DNA of 64,000 bases from Desulfovibrio sp. G11 (GTDB lineage: Bacteria > Desulfobacterota > Desulfovibrionia > Desulfovibrionales > Desulfovibrionaceae): NCBI RefSeq assembly GCF_900243745.1, contig NZ_LT984798.1:558001-622000 (forward strand), written 5' to 3'. The notes beneath the pieces are model-generated. The model saw nothing but the letters and a program-made list of their open reading frames with translations. It had not been told where the DNA came from and ran no database searches. Below, one piece after another: positions 46,663 to 56,156 of the stretch. How positions within the stretch are numbered: the stretch's first letter is position 1; every line of letters begins with the position of its first letter. A program made the translations under genes and the position numbers.

Positions 46663-47428
46663 AATAGTCGCCAGGCCCAGCGTCAAACTGCGGATGCTGC
46701 ATTGGTGTAACAGGGCGGCGCTTTTTGCCTCTACCCTCTTTATCGGTGAATGGGGGCTGTACGGCGCATTTCGCTGCCCCTTTGTCGTGCCGTTTGTCAG
46801 TTGCCAAAACTGCCCTGTCATAACCTGCCCCGGCCAGATGTCACGCCTGTTCTGGGGCTTCTGGGGAGTGTGGTTGGCTGTGGCCCTGTTTTTCGGCAGG
46901 GCATTTTGCGGCTGGCTGTGCCCCGGCAGCCTGGTCAACCGGGCGCTCGCCCTCAACCCCCTGCGCTTCAAGGCCAATCCGCCCGGCATAAGCAGCTATA
47001 AATGGACAAAATACCTCATGCTGGCTGCGGGTCTGACCATATGGTTCATCATGGGGCAGCCCCGCGTAAACGTGCCGTTGCGGATTGGCGAATTCTGGCC
47101 GTCTGTATGGCTGACGTGGGAACACGCTTTTCCCATGTGGCAACTGCGCCTTGTGATCACGGTAGCGATATTGGCATTGGGCCTTGGCGTGCTCATGTGC
47201 TGGTGCCGCTTTGCCTGTCCCTTTGGCGCTGCCCTTGAGCTGGTGCGCCGGTTTTCCTTTTTCCGGTTTTATAAAACACAGGAATGCAACGATTGTGACC
47301 AGTGTAAGCGCGCCTGTCTCATGCGCACACGGCCTGATGAAGAAAACTGCACGAATTGCGGCGACTGCGTGGGATCATGCCCCAAGGACTGTATACGGTT
47401 CGGCATAAAACCGGGGAGCAAGGCATGA
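46652..47428 (+). CDS. NapH-like membrane-bound 4Fe-4S ferredoxin
   Basis: A 258-residue inner-membrane protein with about four helices. It has the cysteine motifs of the NapH/NosR/CcoG group, FCGWLCPGSLVNRAL and CRFACPFGAALE, plus CQNCPVITCP near the N-terminus. The C-terminus holds two classical 4Fe-4S motifs (CNDCDQCKRAC and CTNCGDCVGSCP). Such proteins pass electrons across or along the membrane. It overlaps both neighbours (11 bases upstream, ATGA downstream), so the three genes are translationally coupled. Delivering electrons to the NifB-like enzyme or the binding protein is my inference. Confidence 0.82.
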   Translation: MLHEIVARPSVKLRMLHWCNRAALFASTLFIGEWGLYGAFRCPFVVPFVSCQNCPVITCPGQMSRLFWGFWGVWLAVALFFGRAFCGWLCPGSLVNRALALNPLRFKANPPGISSYKWTKYLMLAAGLTIWFIMGQPRVNVPLRIGEFWPSVWLTWEHAFPMWQLRLVITVAILALGLGVLMCWCRFACPFGAALELVRRFSFFRFYKTQECNDCDQCKRACLMRTRPDEENCTNCGDCVGSCPKDCIRFGIKPGSKA

Positions 47429-48315
47429 CCATAGCCCAGGCCGACAGTGCGCGGCATCCCTGTTTCAATGCCGAGGCCCACCGCTCCTTCGGCAGGGCGC
47501 ACCTGCCTGTGGCTGCGGGCTGCAATGTGCAGTGCGGATTTTGCGACCGCCGCTATTCCTGCGTCAACGAATCGCGCCCGGGCGTTACAGCCCGGCTGCT
47601 GGAGCCGGAAGAAGCCCTTGAGGCCGCCCTGCGTGCCGTAAAGCAGATGCCGCACCTGAGCGTCATCGGCATTGCCGGCCCCGGCGACCCCCTGGCAGAC
47701 GCCGGGCGCACACTGCACACACTGGAAGCATTGCGCAAGGCACTGCCCCACATTCTGCTTTGTCTGTCCACCAATGGCCTTGCCCTGCCGCTGCATGCTG
47801 CGGCCCTGTCGTCTTTGGGGGTGGGGCATGTGACAGTTACCGTCAATGCGGTTGACCCATCCATTGGCGCAGACATTTACACCTGGGTGAGCGATGGCGC
47901 GCGCAGGCTGACGGGAACAGACGCCGCGGCCCTGCTGCTTGAACGGCAGGAAGAAGGAATACGCCGCCTCAAGGCAGCGGGGGTAACCGTAAAAATAAAC
48001 TCCGTGGTTATCCCGGGCATCAACGACAGGCACGTGCAGGCTCTCGCCCAGGCGGTGTCTTCCTGGGGAGCAGACCTTATGAACTGCATTCCCCTGTTGC
48101 CTGTGCAGGGAACCCGGTTTGCCCGCACGCCCTCACCGGACCCGCAAATGATGCGCCGCCTGCGGGACGAGGCCGCCATACTCATCCCCCAGATGCGCCA
48201 CTGCACACGCTGCCGCGCCGATGCGCTGGGCCTTCTTGGCGAAGAAGGACAACTGGAGGATGTCTGCCACGGGCCGCTGCCCGCACACCGGAAACTTCAT
48301 GCCTGCGGTCAGTGA
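47425..48315 (+). CDS. NifB-like radical SAM protein (SAM domain only)
   Basis: NifB builds the carbide-containing 8Fe-9S precursor of nitrogenase cofactors. This 296-residue protein follows NifB closely: HPCFNAEAH, then the radical-SAM Cys triad with NifB's own surroundings, AGCNVQCGFCDRRYSCVNESRPGV. AGPGDPLA, CLSTNGLAL and the C-terminal CTRCRADALGLLGE are also present, so the Cys that hold the accessory clusters appear kept. The C-terminal NifX-like domain is absent. The start ATG overlaps the polyferredoxin stop (ATGA). No nitrogenase gene is in the window, and the neighbours are transport genes. Confidence 0.85.
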   Translation: MTIAQADSARHPCFNAEAHRSFGRAHLPVAAGCNVQCGFCDRRYSCVNESRPGVTARLLEPEEALEAALRAVKQMPHLSVIGIAGPGDPLADAGRTLHTLEALRKALPHILLCLSTNGLALPLHAAALSSLGVGHVTVTVNAVDPSIGADIYTWVSDGARRLTGTDAAALLLERQEEGIRRLKAAGVTVKINSVVIPGINDRHVQALAQAVSSWGADLMNCIPLLPVQGTRFARTPSPDPQMMRRLRDEAAILIPQMRHCTRCRADALGLLGEEGQLEDVCHGPLPAHRKLHACGQ

Positions 48316-48437
48316 AACGCCGCAGGCTTTTAAAATCTTGCATCCACCCAGACCATACGCGGTATACGCGCAGACCTGCCGAATGCACACGGTCAAGGTT
48401 GAATACCCTGCAACACCAGTAACCTGATGGAGACAGT

Positions 48438-49532
48438 ATGCGAACCCTGTTCAGTAAAGTTCTTGCAGCTCTTTTTGTTCTTTCCCTGGCAGCCGCGAGC
48501 CACGCCGCAGAGTTGCCCCGACTGAAGGTGGGGTATATTTTTACCACAAACCACACGCCCCTCATGGCCGCGATGGATATGGGAGAAAAACTCACGGTCA
48601 ACGGCATGTGGCTGCAGCCCGTGGTTCCCAAGGAAAAATACCAGTTGATGAAAGACGGTAAGCCCGTTGCCGTGCTGGACATCGTCGTCATCAAGAGTGG
48701 CTCTGAAACAGCCACCCTCTTTGCCCAGAAGCAGCTTGATATCGGCCTGGCTTCCATTACCGCCATCATGGCGGGCATCGACAAGCGCATTCCCATAAAA
48801 ATCGTTTCCCCGCTGGTGCTTGCCAGCGGCGGCGTTGTGGTTTCCAATGCCGTCCCGGCCAAAACCTGGCCGGAATTTGCCGCTTACATCAAATCCTCTT
48901 CCAAACCGGTAAGCATTGGCTACCATTCGCCCAGCAGCGCGCCCATCATCATTCTGGAAAGCGCGCTCAAGGCCGAGGGTATCAGCTATACAAGCAATCC
49001 CCTTGACCAAAAGGCGCAGGTGGTGCTGGTGGACCTGAAGGGCATGTCCAACCTTATTCCGGCGCTGAGCAGTAAACAGGTTGATGCCGTTGTCGGGCCG
49101 GAACCCTTCCCCCAAACTGCCGCAGGCAAAGGGGCCGGTTGCAATATCGGCATGCTGCGCGACCTTCCCCCTGCGGGGCAGTGGTCAGACTATCCCTGCT
49201 GCGTTATCGCTGCCCGCGACGAAATCATTGCCGAGCACCCCGCCATTCTGCGCGACTTTGTAAGCCTGATGGCTGGCGTGGGCCAGTGGTGCAACGAAGA
49301 CGCCCAGCGCGCCGGCATTGTCGGTTCCAAATGGATAGGCCTGCCGGAAGAAATCGGCAAAAATTCCAACCTGCGGTTTTTGCAGAGCTTTACTGATGGC
49401 TGGAAAGAAGGCGCCAACGGCTATTTGGGCGAATTGAACAAAGCCGGTTACTTCAAGGGCGCGCTCAAAGACAAAAGCTTTGGCGAAGTAGAAAACATTC
49501 TTGTGGATCCGCAGTTTCTGAACGGCAAATAG
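48438..49532 (+). CDS. NitT/TauT-type ABC substrate-binding protein
   Basis: A 364-residue periplasmic protein of the NMT1/SsuA-like fold with a Sec signal (MRTLFSKVLAALFVLSLAAASHA). Core segments are LKVGYIFTTNHTPLMAAMDMGE, KQLDIGLASITAIMAGID and SKQVDAVVGPEPFPQ. The family binds small organic or oxyanion ligands (nitrate, taurine, thiamine precursor, bicarbonate); the ligand is not readable. GGAG precedes the ATG. It sits between the radical SAM gene and its permease in the same direction. Confidence 0.85.
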   Translation: MRTLFSKVLAALFVLSLAAASHAAELPRLKVGYIFTTNHTPLMAAMDMGEKLTVNGMWLQPVVPKEKYQLMKDGKPVAVLDIVVIKSGSETATLFAQKQLDIGLASITAIMAGIDKRIPIKIVSPLVLASGGVVVSNAVPAKTWPEFAAYIKSSSKPVSIGYHSPSSAPIIILESALKAEGISYTSNPLDQKAQVVLVDLKGMSNLIPALSSKQVDAVVGPEPFPQTAAGKGAGCNIGMLRDLPPAGQWSDYPCCVIAARDEIIAEHPAILRDFVSLMAGVGQWCNEDAQRAGIVGSKWIGLPEEIGKNSNLRFLQSFTDGWKEGANGYLGELNKAGYFKGALKDKSFGEVENILVDPQFLNGK

Positions 49533-49542
49533 CACGCTTACC

Positions 49543-49576
49543 GCCGGTTCCGGTCACTATTCGGGCCGGAACCGGC
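49543..49576 (+). promoter_or_regulatory. Intercistronic hairpin after the binding-protein gene
   Basis: 11-bp perfect stem GCCGGTTCCGG/CCGGAACCGGC with no T-run, in the 157-bp gap before the permease. It is probably an mRNA-stability element that raises binding-protein levels. Confidence 0.55.
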
Positions 49577-49689
49577 CCGCAGCACAATCCGGGCAAGGCC
49601 CGCATATATCCATTCCGCCGGTCACCTGCGGCACCTCGCGTGCCGGGCGGATCACCAAGACGCTGATCACTCGGGCGCAACTGGCATCA

Positions 49690-50523
49690 ATGAAAAATAT
49701 CAAAGCCTTTATTCTGCCTCTGGTTTTTCCTTTGTTGTTTCTGCTACTGTGGCACGTTATGGCCCATGTGGTAAAGAATGACATCATTCTGCCTGGCATT
49801 CCGCAGGTATGGAGCCTCATGACCAGCCCGCAGGAAGACGTGATATCTATGGGGACCCTGCCCGCCAACACCCTCATAAGCCTGGCGCGCGTTTTTGCAG
49901 GCTATTTTATTGCCGCCGCGCTGGCCGTTCCCCTGGGAATTGTCATGGGCTACAAGCCCGGCGTGAACACGGCGCTCAGCACCTTTCTTGGCCTGTTCCG
50001 GTCCATCCCGCCGCTGGCCTGGGTTCCGCTGGTGCTTGCGTGGTTCGGCATGCTCAGCCTGGCCGACGTTTTTTCCGTCCCCATTGGCGCAGCCTATCCA
50101 TATTTTCATAACATAAAAGTATCCATGATTTTTATCATCTTCATCGGCGGGTTTTATCCCATCCTGACCAGCGCCATACACGGCGTGGGCATGGTGCCGC
50201 AAACGCTTACCGATGCCGCACGGGTACTGGGAGCCGGGCAGATGGACATTTTCCGCAAGGTGCTGCTGCCTTACGCCGCGCCTTCCATTGTCAACGGCCT
50301 GCGCATCGGCCTCGGGGTATCGTGGATGTGCCTGGTTTCTGCGGAAATGCTGCCCGGCAGCCTTTCGGGCGTGGGGTATCTCATAACGCATGCCTACACC
50401 GTGGGCAGAACCGATGTGGTTATCGCGGGCATGATCAGCATCGGCGTTGTGGGCGCGCTGCTGGACAGGCTGTTCAGATTTTATGAAGACAGGAAATTTG
50501 TATGGAAACGACTGACCAAATAG
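49690..50523 (+). CDS. NitT/TauT-type ABC permease
   Basis: A 277-residue inner-membrane subunit of the SsuC/TauC/NrtB type with about six helices. The EAA-type loop DAARVLGAGQMDIFRKVLLPYAAP contacts the ATPase. The ribosome site is weak. Its end overlaps the ATPase gene by 22 bases, so the two are coupled. Confidence 0.88.
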   Translation: MKNIKAFILPLVFPLLFLLLWHVMAHVVKNDIILPGIPQVWSLMTSPQEDVISMGTLPANTLISLARVFAGYFIAAALAVPLGIVMGYKPGVNTALSTFLGLFRSIPPLAWVPLVLAWFGMLSLADVFSVPIGAAYPYFHNIKVSMIFIIFIGGFYPILTSAIHGVGMVPQTLTDAARVLGAGQMDIFRKVLLPYAAPSIVNGLRIGLGVSWMCLVSAEMLPGSLSGVGYLITHAYTVGRTDVVIAGMISIGVVGALLDRLFRFYEDRKFVWKRLTK

Positions 50524-51311
50524 CAGCGCAGGCCGCCGGGCAGGCAGAAGCGGAAATTGCCATCCACAACGTATCCAAGGTGTTCAGCACCAAGAGCGGC
50601 CCTGTGGAGGCCTTGCGTAACGTGTGCATGACCGTGCCGGCCTCGCACTTCATATGCCTGGTGGGGCCATCCGGCTGCGGCAAGTCAACGCTTTTGCGCA
50701 TGATGGCCGGGCTTACCCCGTGCGAGCGGGGCGAAATACGCTTTCGCGGCGCATTACAGCATGGCCCGTGCCGCCAGGTCGGCATGGTTTTTCAGGAATA
50801 TTCTCTTTTTCCCTGGCTGAACGTCATTGACAATACGGGCATAGGCCTTGAATTTCACGGTATGGATAAAAACCAGCGCGAGCAGAAGGCCCGCCGCTAT
50901 CTCGCCATGGTAGGCCTTGAAAGATTTGCCCTTGCCATGCCCCATGAGCTTTCGGGCGGCATGCGGCAACGCGTAGCCATTGCCCGGGCGCTGGCCAATG
51001 ACCCCGATGTGCTGCTTATGGACGAACCTTTTGGCGCCATTGACGCCTTCACCCGCATTACCCTGCAAAAACGCCTGCTTGAAGTATGGGAACAGAGCCG
51101 TAAAACAATCGTCTTTGTCACCCACAGCGTTGACGAATCCGTCTATCTTGCCGATGAAATCATCGTTATGGGTACAAATCCTGGGCGCATTGTGGCCCGC
51201 TTTGATGTGGCTCTGCCACGCCCCCGGCAGAGGGACGATCCCGCCTATGCACGCATGGTCGCCCATATTCTTGGCCTGCTTGAACAGCAAAATCTGACAG
51301 AAGACGGCTAG
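50502..51311 (+). CDS. NitT/TauT-type ABC ATP-binding protein
   Basis: A 269-residue ATPase of the SsuB/TauB/NrtD type. Walker [20 protein letters not shown], signature [15 protein letters not shown], Walker B LLMDEPFGAID and H-loop VTHSVDES are all present. It completes the importer and is the last gene of the cluster. Confidence 0.92.
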   Translation: METTDQIAAQAAGQAEAEIAIHNVSKVFSTKSGPVEALRNVCMTVPASHFICLVGPSGCGKSTLLRMMAGLTPCERGEIRFRGALQHGPCRQVGMVFQEYSLFPWLNVIDNTGIGLEFHGMDKNQREQKARRYLAMVGLERFALAMPHELSGGMRQRVAIARALANDPDVLLMDEPFGAIDAFTRITLQKRLLEVWEQSRKTIVFVTHSVDESVYLADEIIVMGTNPGRIVARFDVALPRPRQRDDPAYARMVAHILGLLEQQNLTEDG

Positions 51312-51633
51312 AAACTGACCACCAGAAACACAAGACCCGCGCGGCGGCAAACCGTGCGGGCCTTTGGCGTGTATAGGCCTTGCGCAGGCATTTTCATCCA
51401 CCCTGCGAAGGCATTGGCATCTGGAGCAATCAACCTCGGGCTTTGGCAGAAAACGGGCTGCCTGTAGCTTGGTGCTTTCAGTCTGCCCACTGCTGCACGC
51501 CGTGCAGGCGGGCATGTCATCTACTGATGCTTCTTTCACAAAAACATTACAGTGAGGGGGAAAGTCAATATGTTTTTTATTTTTTGCTGCTCAAACGCGG
51601 TCGCCAAAAAATAACCGCACATTATCGGAGCCG
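51312..51633. other. 322-bp intergenic stretch after the transporter cluster
   Basis: A GC-rich hairpin at about 51335-51362 (CCCGCGCGG paired with CCGTGCGGG, one mismatch) followed by CCTTT is the likely terminator of the cluster. The rest shows nothing. Confidence 0.5.
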
Positions 51634-52266
51634 TCAGGCCTGCGTAAAGCGCTCCCAGGGGATCGCCTGAATCACGGTGGTGATGGAGCGAAAAAAATTT
51701 CGCACTTCTTCTCTGGCAGGCTGCGACGGGGGCTGAGGCTCACGCCCGGCATACCAGGGCAGTGTGCGGGCAAGGGCCTCCAGCATGCGGTCATGACGCG
51801 GCGCAAGCACATCCTGCTGACGGTCGCGCGCGGCGTCTTCACCCGGAGCGCAGGGACGGTTGAAAACCATATACTGGCGGCAGGCAACGGGGCGCAGGGC
51901 GTACACCTGGCAGGCCCCATCCCACAGAAAGGGACACGGCAAAAGCACGTCCTCACTCCGCCCCCGGCAGGATGCAAGCCTGTGGCCCAGCAAGCGGCGC
52001 ATCTCCGGCTTCATCCTGTGCCGCATATGCCAGTGCAGGGCCAGGGCTTCCAGCGGGCTGACGGGTATGGGCTGGCAACAGCACTGAAAACAACCCGCGC
52101 GGCACACCGTTGCACGCCCGTCGGCCAGCACGGCCTCGTTCACCCCCATATCCACAACAGCATAGGCGTCCAGCAACAGGGGCAGGCCGGGGTAAAGGCG
52201 TTCAAGCTGCCTGTCATTGTGCCTGTAGCGCAGGGCCTCGTCAGGCAGGGGATGGATCAGGGGCAT
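51634..52266 (-). CDS. YkgJ-family cysteine-cluster protein
   Basis: A 210-residue cytoplasmic protein with the CxxCxxxC-type cluster RAGCFQCCCQPIPVSPLEA and a second conserved part, CPFLWDGACQVYALRPVACRQY, characteristic of YkgJ/UPF0153 zinc- or iron-binding proteins. Function in this family is not established. ATG 52266 follows GGAAG. It follows phoU by 41 bp and may ride on the pho transcript. Confidence 0.82.
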   Translation of the reverse strand: MPLIHPLPDEALRYRHNDRQLERLYPGLPLLLDAYAVVDMGVNEAVLADGRATVCRAGCFQCCCQPIPVSPLEALALHWHMRHRMKPEMRRLLGHRLASCRGRSEDVLLPCPFLWDGACQVYALRPVACRQYMVFNRPCAPGEDAARDRQQDVLAPRHDRMLEALARTLPWYAGREPQPPSQPAREEVRNFFRSITTVIQAIPWERFTQA

Positions 52267-52307
52267 GGCGCTTCCAGTACTGTTTTGCGGCCGGAACAGC
52301 CCGGCGC

Positions 52308-53117
52308 TCAACCATTATCGGTAAGCTTTTCCTTCTTGCCGCGCAACTGCTGTTTTGCCTCTGCCGACGTATCCTGGGCCTCCGCCGTCCTACGGGCATG
52401 AACGCCGGGCTGCGCTGCATCCACCACGGAGGCTGCCGCTTCTTCCCGTCCGTCACCCCTGTGCTTGAGGCTTTCGCCGCGGCTTATAAAGTACACATGC
52501 TCGGCAATATTGATGGACCGCCGCCAGATGCGCGTCAGTGAGCGCGTAACAAGAATGATATGCATGGCCACGTGCGGTTTGAGGCTGCAATGCGGATCAG
52601 AGAGGCATTCCATAATGCCCTGTATAATACGTACCTCGTTCTGCACGGCCTCGTCATCGCCCCGGCTCATGGCCAGCGCCCCCTGGGCGTCATTTTCGCG
52701 GAAGACCCGCACAGCGCTTTCAAAGGCATCGCACGCGCCCTCATACAGTTCTCGCACGTGAGATATGATGCTGAAACCCGGCATGTTCTGCATGAGAATG
52801 GCCTGCTCGGACATGCTTACGGCTTCGTCACCGATGCGTTCCAGATCCACCACCATGCGCAATGATGTCACCACAAAACGCAGATCTCCGGCCACAGGCT
52901 GCGAACGGGCCAGCAGGCGCAACGCCATTTCGTCAATCTCGTTTTCCAGGGCGTCGATGGCCGCATCGCTTTCAATAACCGCGGCGGCCCTGCCGGGATC
53001 GTTGGCCGCAAGCGCTTTGCCCGCTTCTTCCAGCGCAATGCCCACGCTGGCGCACATGACCAACAGACGGGTACGCAAAGTTACAAGCAGTTGCTGCAGA
53101 TAGTTGGCCTGTTGCAT
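52308..53117 (-). CDS. phoU: PhoU phosphate signalling protein
   Basis: A 269-residue helical protein with two PhoU repeats (LENEIDEMALRLLARSQPVAGDLRFVV; RSLTRIWRRSINIAEHVYF). It links the Pst transporter to the PhoR kinase and keeps the Pho response off when phosphate is plentiful. The last ~50 residues are a charged, disordered extension (EEAAASVVDAAQPG...). AGGAG precedes the ATG. Confidence 0.93.
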   Translation of the reverse strand: MQQANYLQQLLVTLRTRLLVMCASVGIALEEAGKALAANDPGRAAAVIESDAAIDALENEIDEMALRLLARSQPVAGDLRFVVTSLRMVVDLERIGDEAVSMSEQAILMQNMPGFSIISHVRELYEGACDAFESAVRVFRENDAQGALAMSRGDDEAVQNEVRIIQGIMECLSDPHCSLKPHVAMHIILVTRSLTRIWRRSINIAEHVYFISRGESLKHRGDGREEAAASVVDAAQPGVHARRTAEAQDTSAEAKQQLRGKKEKLTDNG

Positions 53118-53309
53118 GGTGCTCTCCTGAAAAATGCGATGGAATGGGTAAAAATCGCCTGGCGGTCCCAGAGCAGATTCGCTTTAGGAATATACACTTT
53201 CAAAAGTTACGGGCTACGGCGTTTAACAGCGCACACAAGCTGCGTTTGCGCCTCCACGGCGAGCGCCTGCCCGCGCAACCACCAGAGCATTTTCAAGGAT
53301 GAAAATACT

Positions 53310-54065
53310 CTAGCCGAAACGGCCTGTAATATAGTCTTCCGTCTGTTTTTTTCCGGGCCGTGTAAACATGATGTCCGTGGCATTATGCTCGACAAGCTCG
53401 CCCATATAGAAAAAGGCCGTTGTGTCGGACACGCGGGCGGCCTGCTGCATATTGTGGGTGACAATAATGATGGACAGTGATTCACGCAGCTCGCGTATGC
53501 TTTCTTCAATCTTTTGTGTGGCTATGGGGTCCAGAGCGCTGGCGGGTTCGTCCATCAACAGCACTTCCGGCTCCACGGCCAGGGCGCGGGCAATGCACAG
53601 GCGCTGCTGCTGCCCGCCGGAAAGCCCCAGGGCCGGAGCCTGAAGACGGTCTTTCACTTCGTCAAAAATGGCGGCCCGCCGCAGTGAAAATTCCACTTTT
53701 TCTGCAATCAGGCTTTCGTCCCGCAGACCGTTGACGCGCAGACCGTAGGCAACATTTTCATAAATTGTTTTGGGAAACGGGTTGGGCTTCTGAAAGACCA
53801 TACCCACCCGGCAACGCAGGGAAACCACATCTGTATCCGGGCGGTTCACATCGTTGCCGTCCAGCAGGATTTCTCCTTCCACGCGCGCGCCGGGCACAAG
53901 GTCGTTCATGCGGTTCAGGCAGCGTAAAAAAGTGGACTTGCCACAGCCGGATGGGCCGATGAGGGCCGTAACCCGGCACGGCTCAAAGTCCAGGCTGACC
54001 TCATGCAGGGCCTTGTGCTGCCCGTAGTAAACGCTGACGTTGCGTGCCTGCAGGTATTCCTTCAT
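53310..54065 (-). CDS. pstB: Phosphate ABC transporter ATPase PstB
   Basis: A 251-residue ATPase with Walker [20 protein letters not shown] (the N-R-M-N-D tail is PstB-specific), signature [15 protein letters not shown] and Walker [13 protein letters not shown]. It powers PstCA, whose genes are on the opposite strand 4 kb away. Separation of pstB from pstSCA is a regional peculiarity. It starts two bases after the phoR stop. Confidence 0.95.
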   Translation of the reverse strand: MKEYLQARNVSVYYGQHKALHEVSLDFEPCRVTALIGPSGCGKSTFLRCLNRMNDLVPGARVEGEILLDGNDVNRPDTDVVSLRCRVGMVFQKPNPFPKTIYENVAYGLRVNGLRDESLIAEKVEFSLRRAAIFDEVKDRLQAPALGLSGGQQQRLCIARALAVEPEVLLMDEPASALDPIATQKIEESIRELRESLSIIIVTHNMQQAARVSDTTAFFYMGELVEHNATDIMFTRPGKKQTEDYITGRFG

Positions 54066-54067
54066 GA

Positions 54068-56077
54068 CTATGCTGCTCCGTGGGCGGAAGTGAGAGTAAA
54101 AACAAGGGCCGTGCTGCCGTCCGTGGCGGGGCTTTCCGCCCGGATACTGCCGCCGTGCCGCTCAATGATATGCTTGCAGATGGCAAGCCCAAGGCCGGTG
54201 CTGGCTTGCCCCCGGTGGCGCTCTACCTGATAGAAGCGCTCGAATATCCGTTCCAGGTCCTGCCGGGGTATACCCGGGCCGTCGTCGGCAATGCGAAAGG
54301 CCACACTGTCGCCCACCTGACGCGCCGTCACGCGGATGCTGCCGCCCTCGGGCGCGTAGCGCCCTGCATTTTCCAAAAGATTACGGAAAACCTGCGTCAA
54401 ATGGGGCAGGCTTGCCATCACCCGGCAGTCTGCGGAAAGGTGCGACTCGACCCGGCAGCGGCGATGCTCCAGCACTTCGCGGCACATGCCCGTTGCCTGG
54501 GCCAGAGCCTCCCGCGGGTCTGTGGGAGCAAGCTCAAGGCTGCCGCTCTTGCCCTCAAGGCGGGCCAGCGTCAGCAGGTCATCAACCATGCGTGAAAGGC
54601 AGGCTCCGTTTTTAAGGATTATTTCACCAAAGCGGCGGCATTCCGGTGGCCCGTCAAGACTGGTGAGGGTTTCGGCATACCCCTGTATGGCCGTGAGCGG
54701 CGTGCGCAGTTCGTGCGACACGTTGGCAACAAAATCGCGCCGTACACGTTCAAGCCGCATGAGTTCCGTTATGTCGTGGAATACGGCCACGGCACCCACC
54801 TGCCCTCCACCCGCCATCTCCGCCGCAGGCGGCAGGGAAATGCAGACCGACATGGCCTGGCCCGAAGGCAGCTCAAGGTGCAAATAGCGCTGTACGCGCC
54901 CGCCTTCCGCAGTAAAAGCTTCGTCGTGAGCAGGAATTTTGTCGTTTTCCGCCTCCGCGCCATGCGTGGCCGGCCCTGCGGAGCCGATGGAGGTCGGGAA
55001 CGATGCCAAGGCCTGGTCTTGGGCCACCGGGGCAGAGACAGAAACCGCAGCAGCGGAAGAACCAGAGCTTGCCTCGTCATCCTGCTGAACGGTAATATGC
55101 CGTGCCGCGGCAGTCAGGACCGCCGCCCGCTGACGGGCTTCGGCATGGGCTTCGGCTTCGGCCATAAGTTCGTCCACGGCGTTTTGCAGGGGGGGTGAGG
55201 GGATGACCTCCACCACCTGGGCGCCCAGGGCCGATGCAGCAGCAGGAAATTCGCGCACCAGCGCCCTGTTGCAGCGACGGATACGCCCGCGCGGCCCAAG
55301 TACCAGCACACCGTCACTCATAGTGTCCAGTATGCTTTCAAGCTGGGCGGTCTGTTCCGCCGCAGTGCGCACGTGTTCCTCAATGTTTTCGGCCATGCGG
55401 TTCACGGCATCGGCCAGGGGGGCAAACTCGCAACCGGGGATGCGCCGCAGGCGGCGCTGAAAATTGCCCAGTGAAATGCCCTCCACCACAGACACCATCT
55501 GTCGCAAAGAGCGGCGCAGCGCCCCGGAAAGTAGCCCGGCCAGAATCAGGGAAAGGATAACGGTGATCACGCCGATCTGCGTGAATACGGCAAGGCGGCT
55601 GTCGATAATCTGCCTGAGGCTCGCCAGGGGCACAGAAACGCGCAGGATATCGCCATTTTGCAGAACCACAGCGGCATAGGCCAGATCTTTGCCCAATGTG
55701 CCGCTGGGACGGATGGCAAAACCCGGCGCCCCCCTCATGGCCTCGCGCACTTCGGGCCTGTCGGCATGGTTGTCCAGCCTGGTCACGGGCTGCGCATCCG
55801 GCGCGGTATCGCCAAGCACATGCCCCTGCGGATCCAGCAGCGAAAGGCGCTCTTCTGGCATATCAAGAACAGCAGCCAGACGCGTCAGCCCGGCGGTGTG
55901 ATCGCCAAGGCCATCCAGAATGACTCCGGCCAGCGCTGTTTCGCGCACAAGGCGTTCTCGCGCCGCCTCAAGCTGCACCTTTTCAAACCAGGCCTTGCCG
56001 TAAAATACGGCCACACCAATGGAAACCAGGGCCACGGCCAGCATGCCGCCAAAAATTCTGGTTCTGAATGAAAGCAT
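54068..56077 (-). CDS. phoR: PhoR-type sensor histidine kinase
   Basis: A 669-residue membrane kinase that phosphorylates PhoB. There are two membrane helices around a periplasmic domain (~residues 30-160), a HAMP linker, then a PAS region ([26 protein letters not shown]). A low-complexity Ala/Ser/Gln insert of ~90 residues precedes the HisKA box [20 protein letters not shown] and the ATPase domain ([30 protein letters not shown]). ATG 56077 follows GGAAG. Lies between phoB and pstB. The large extracytoplasmic part differs from E. coli PhoR, which has almost none. Confidence 0.9.
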   Translation of the reverse strand: MLSFRTRIFGGMLAVALVSIGVAVFYGKAWFEKVQLEAARERLVRETALAGVILDGLGDHTAGLTRLAAVLDMPEERLSLLDPQGHVLGDTAPDAQPVTRLDNHADRPEVREAMRGAPGFAIRPSGTLGKDLAYAAVVLQNGDILRVSVPLASLRQIIDSRLAVFTQIGVITVILSLILAGLLSGALRRSLRQMVSVVEGISLGNFQRRLRRIPGCEFAPLADAVNRMAENIEEHVRTAAEQTAQLESILDTMSDGVLVLGPRGRIRRCNRALVREFPAAASALGAQVVEVIPSPPLQNAVDELMAEAEAHAEARQRAAVLTAAARHITVQQDDEASSGSSAAAVSVSAPVAQDQALASFPTSIGSAGPATHGAEAENDKIPAHDEAFTAEGGRVQRYLHLELPSGQAMSVCISLPPAAEMAGGGQVGAVAVFHDITELMRLERVRRDFVANVSHELRTPLTAIQGYAETLTSLDGPPECRRFGEIILKNGACLSRMVDDLLTLARLEGKSGSLELAPTDPREALAQATGMCREVLEHRRCRVESHLSADCRVMASLPHLTQVFRNLLENAGRYAPEGGSIRVTARQVGDSVAFRIADDGPGIPRQDLERIFERFYQVERHRGQASTGLGLAICKHIIERHGGSIRAESPATDGSTALVFTLTSAHGAA

Positions 56078-56156
56078 ATCTTCCGCCAATGCGGCTGTGC
56101 CGCCGTATCTGCCCGGACACGTCACAGGCCGGCAAGCCTGCCCGTGATCCAGGCGG

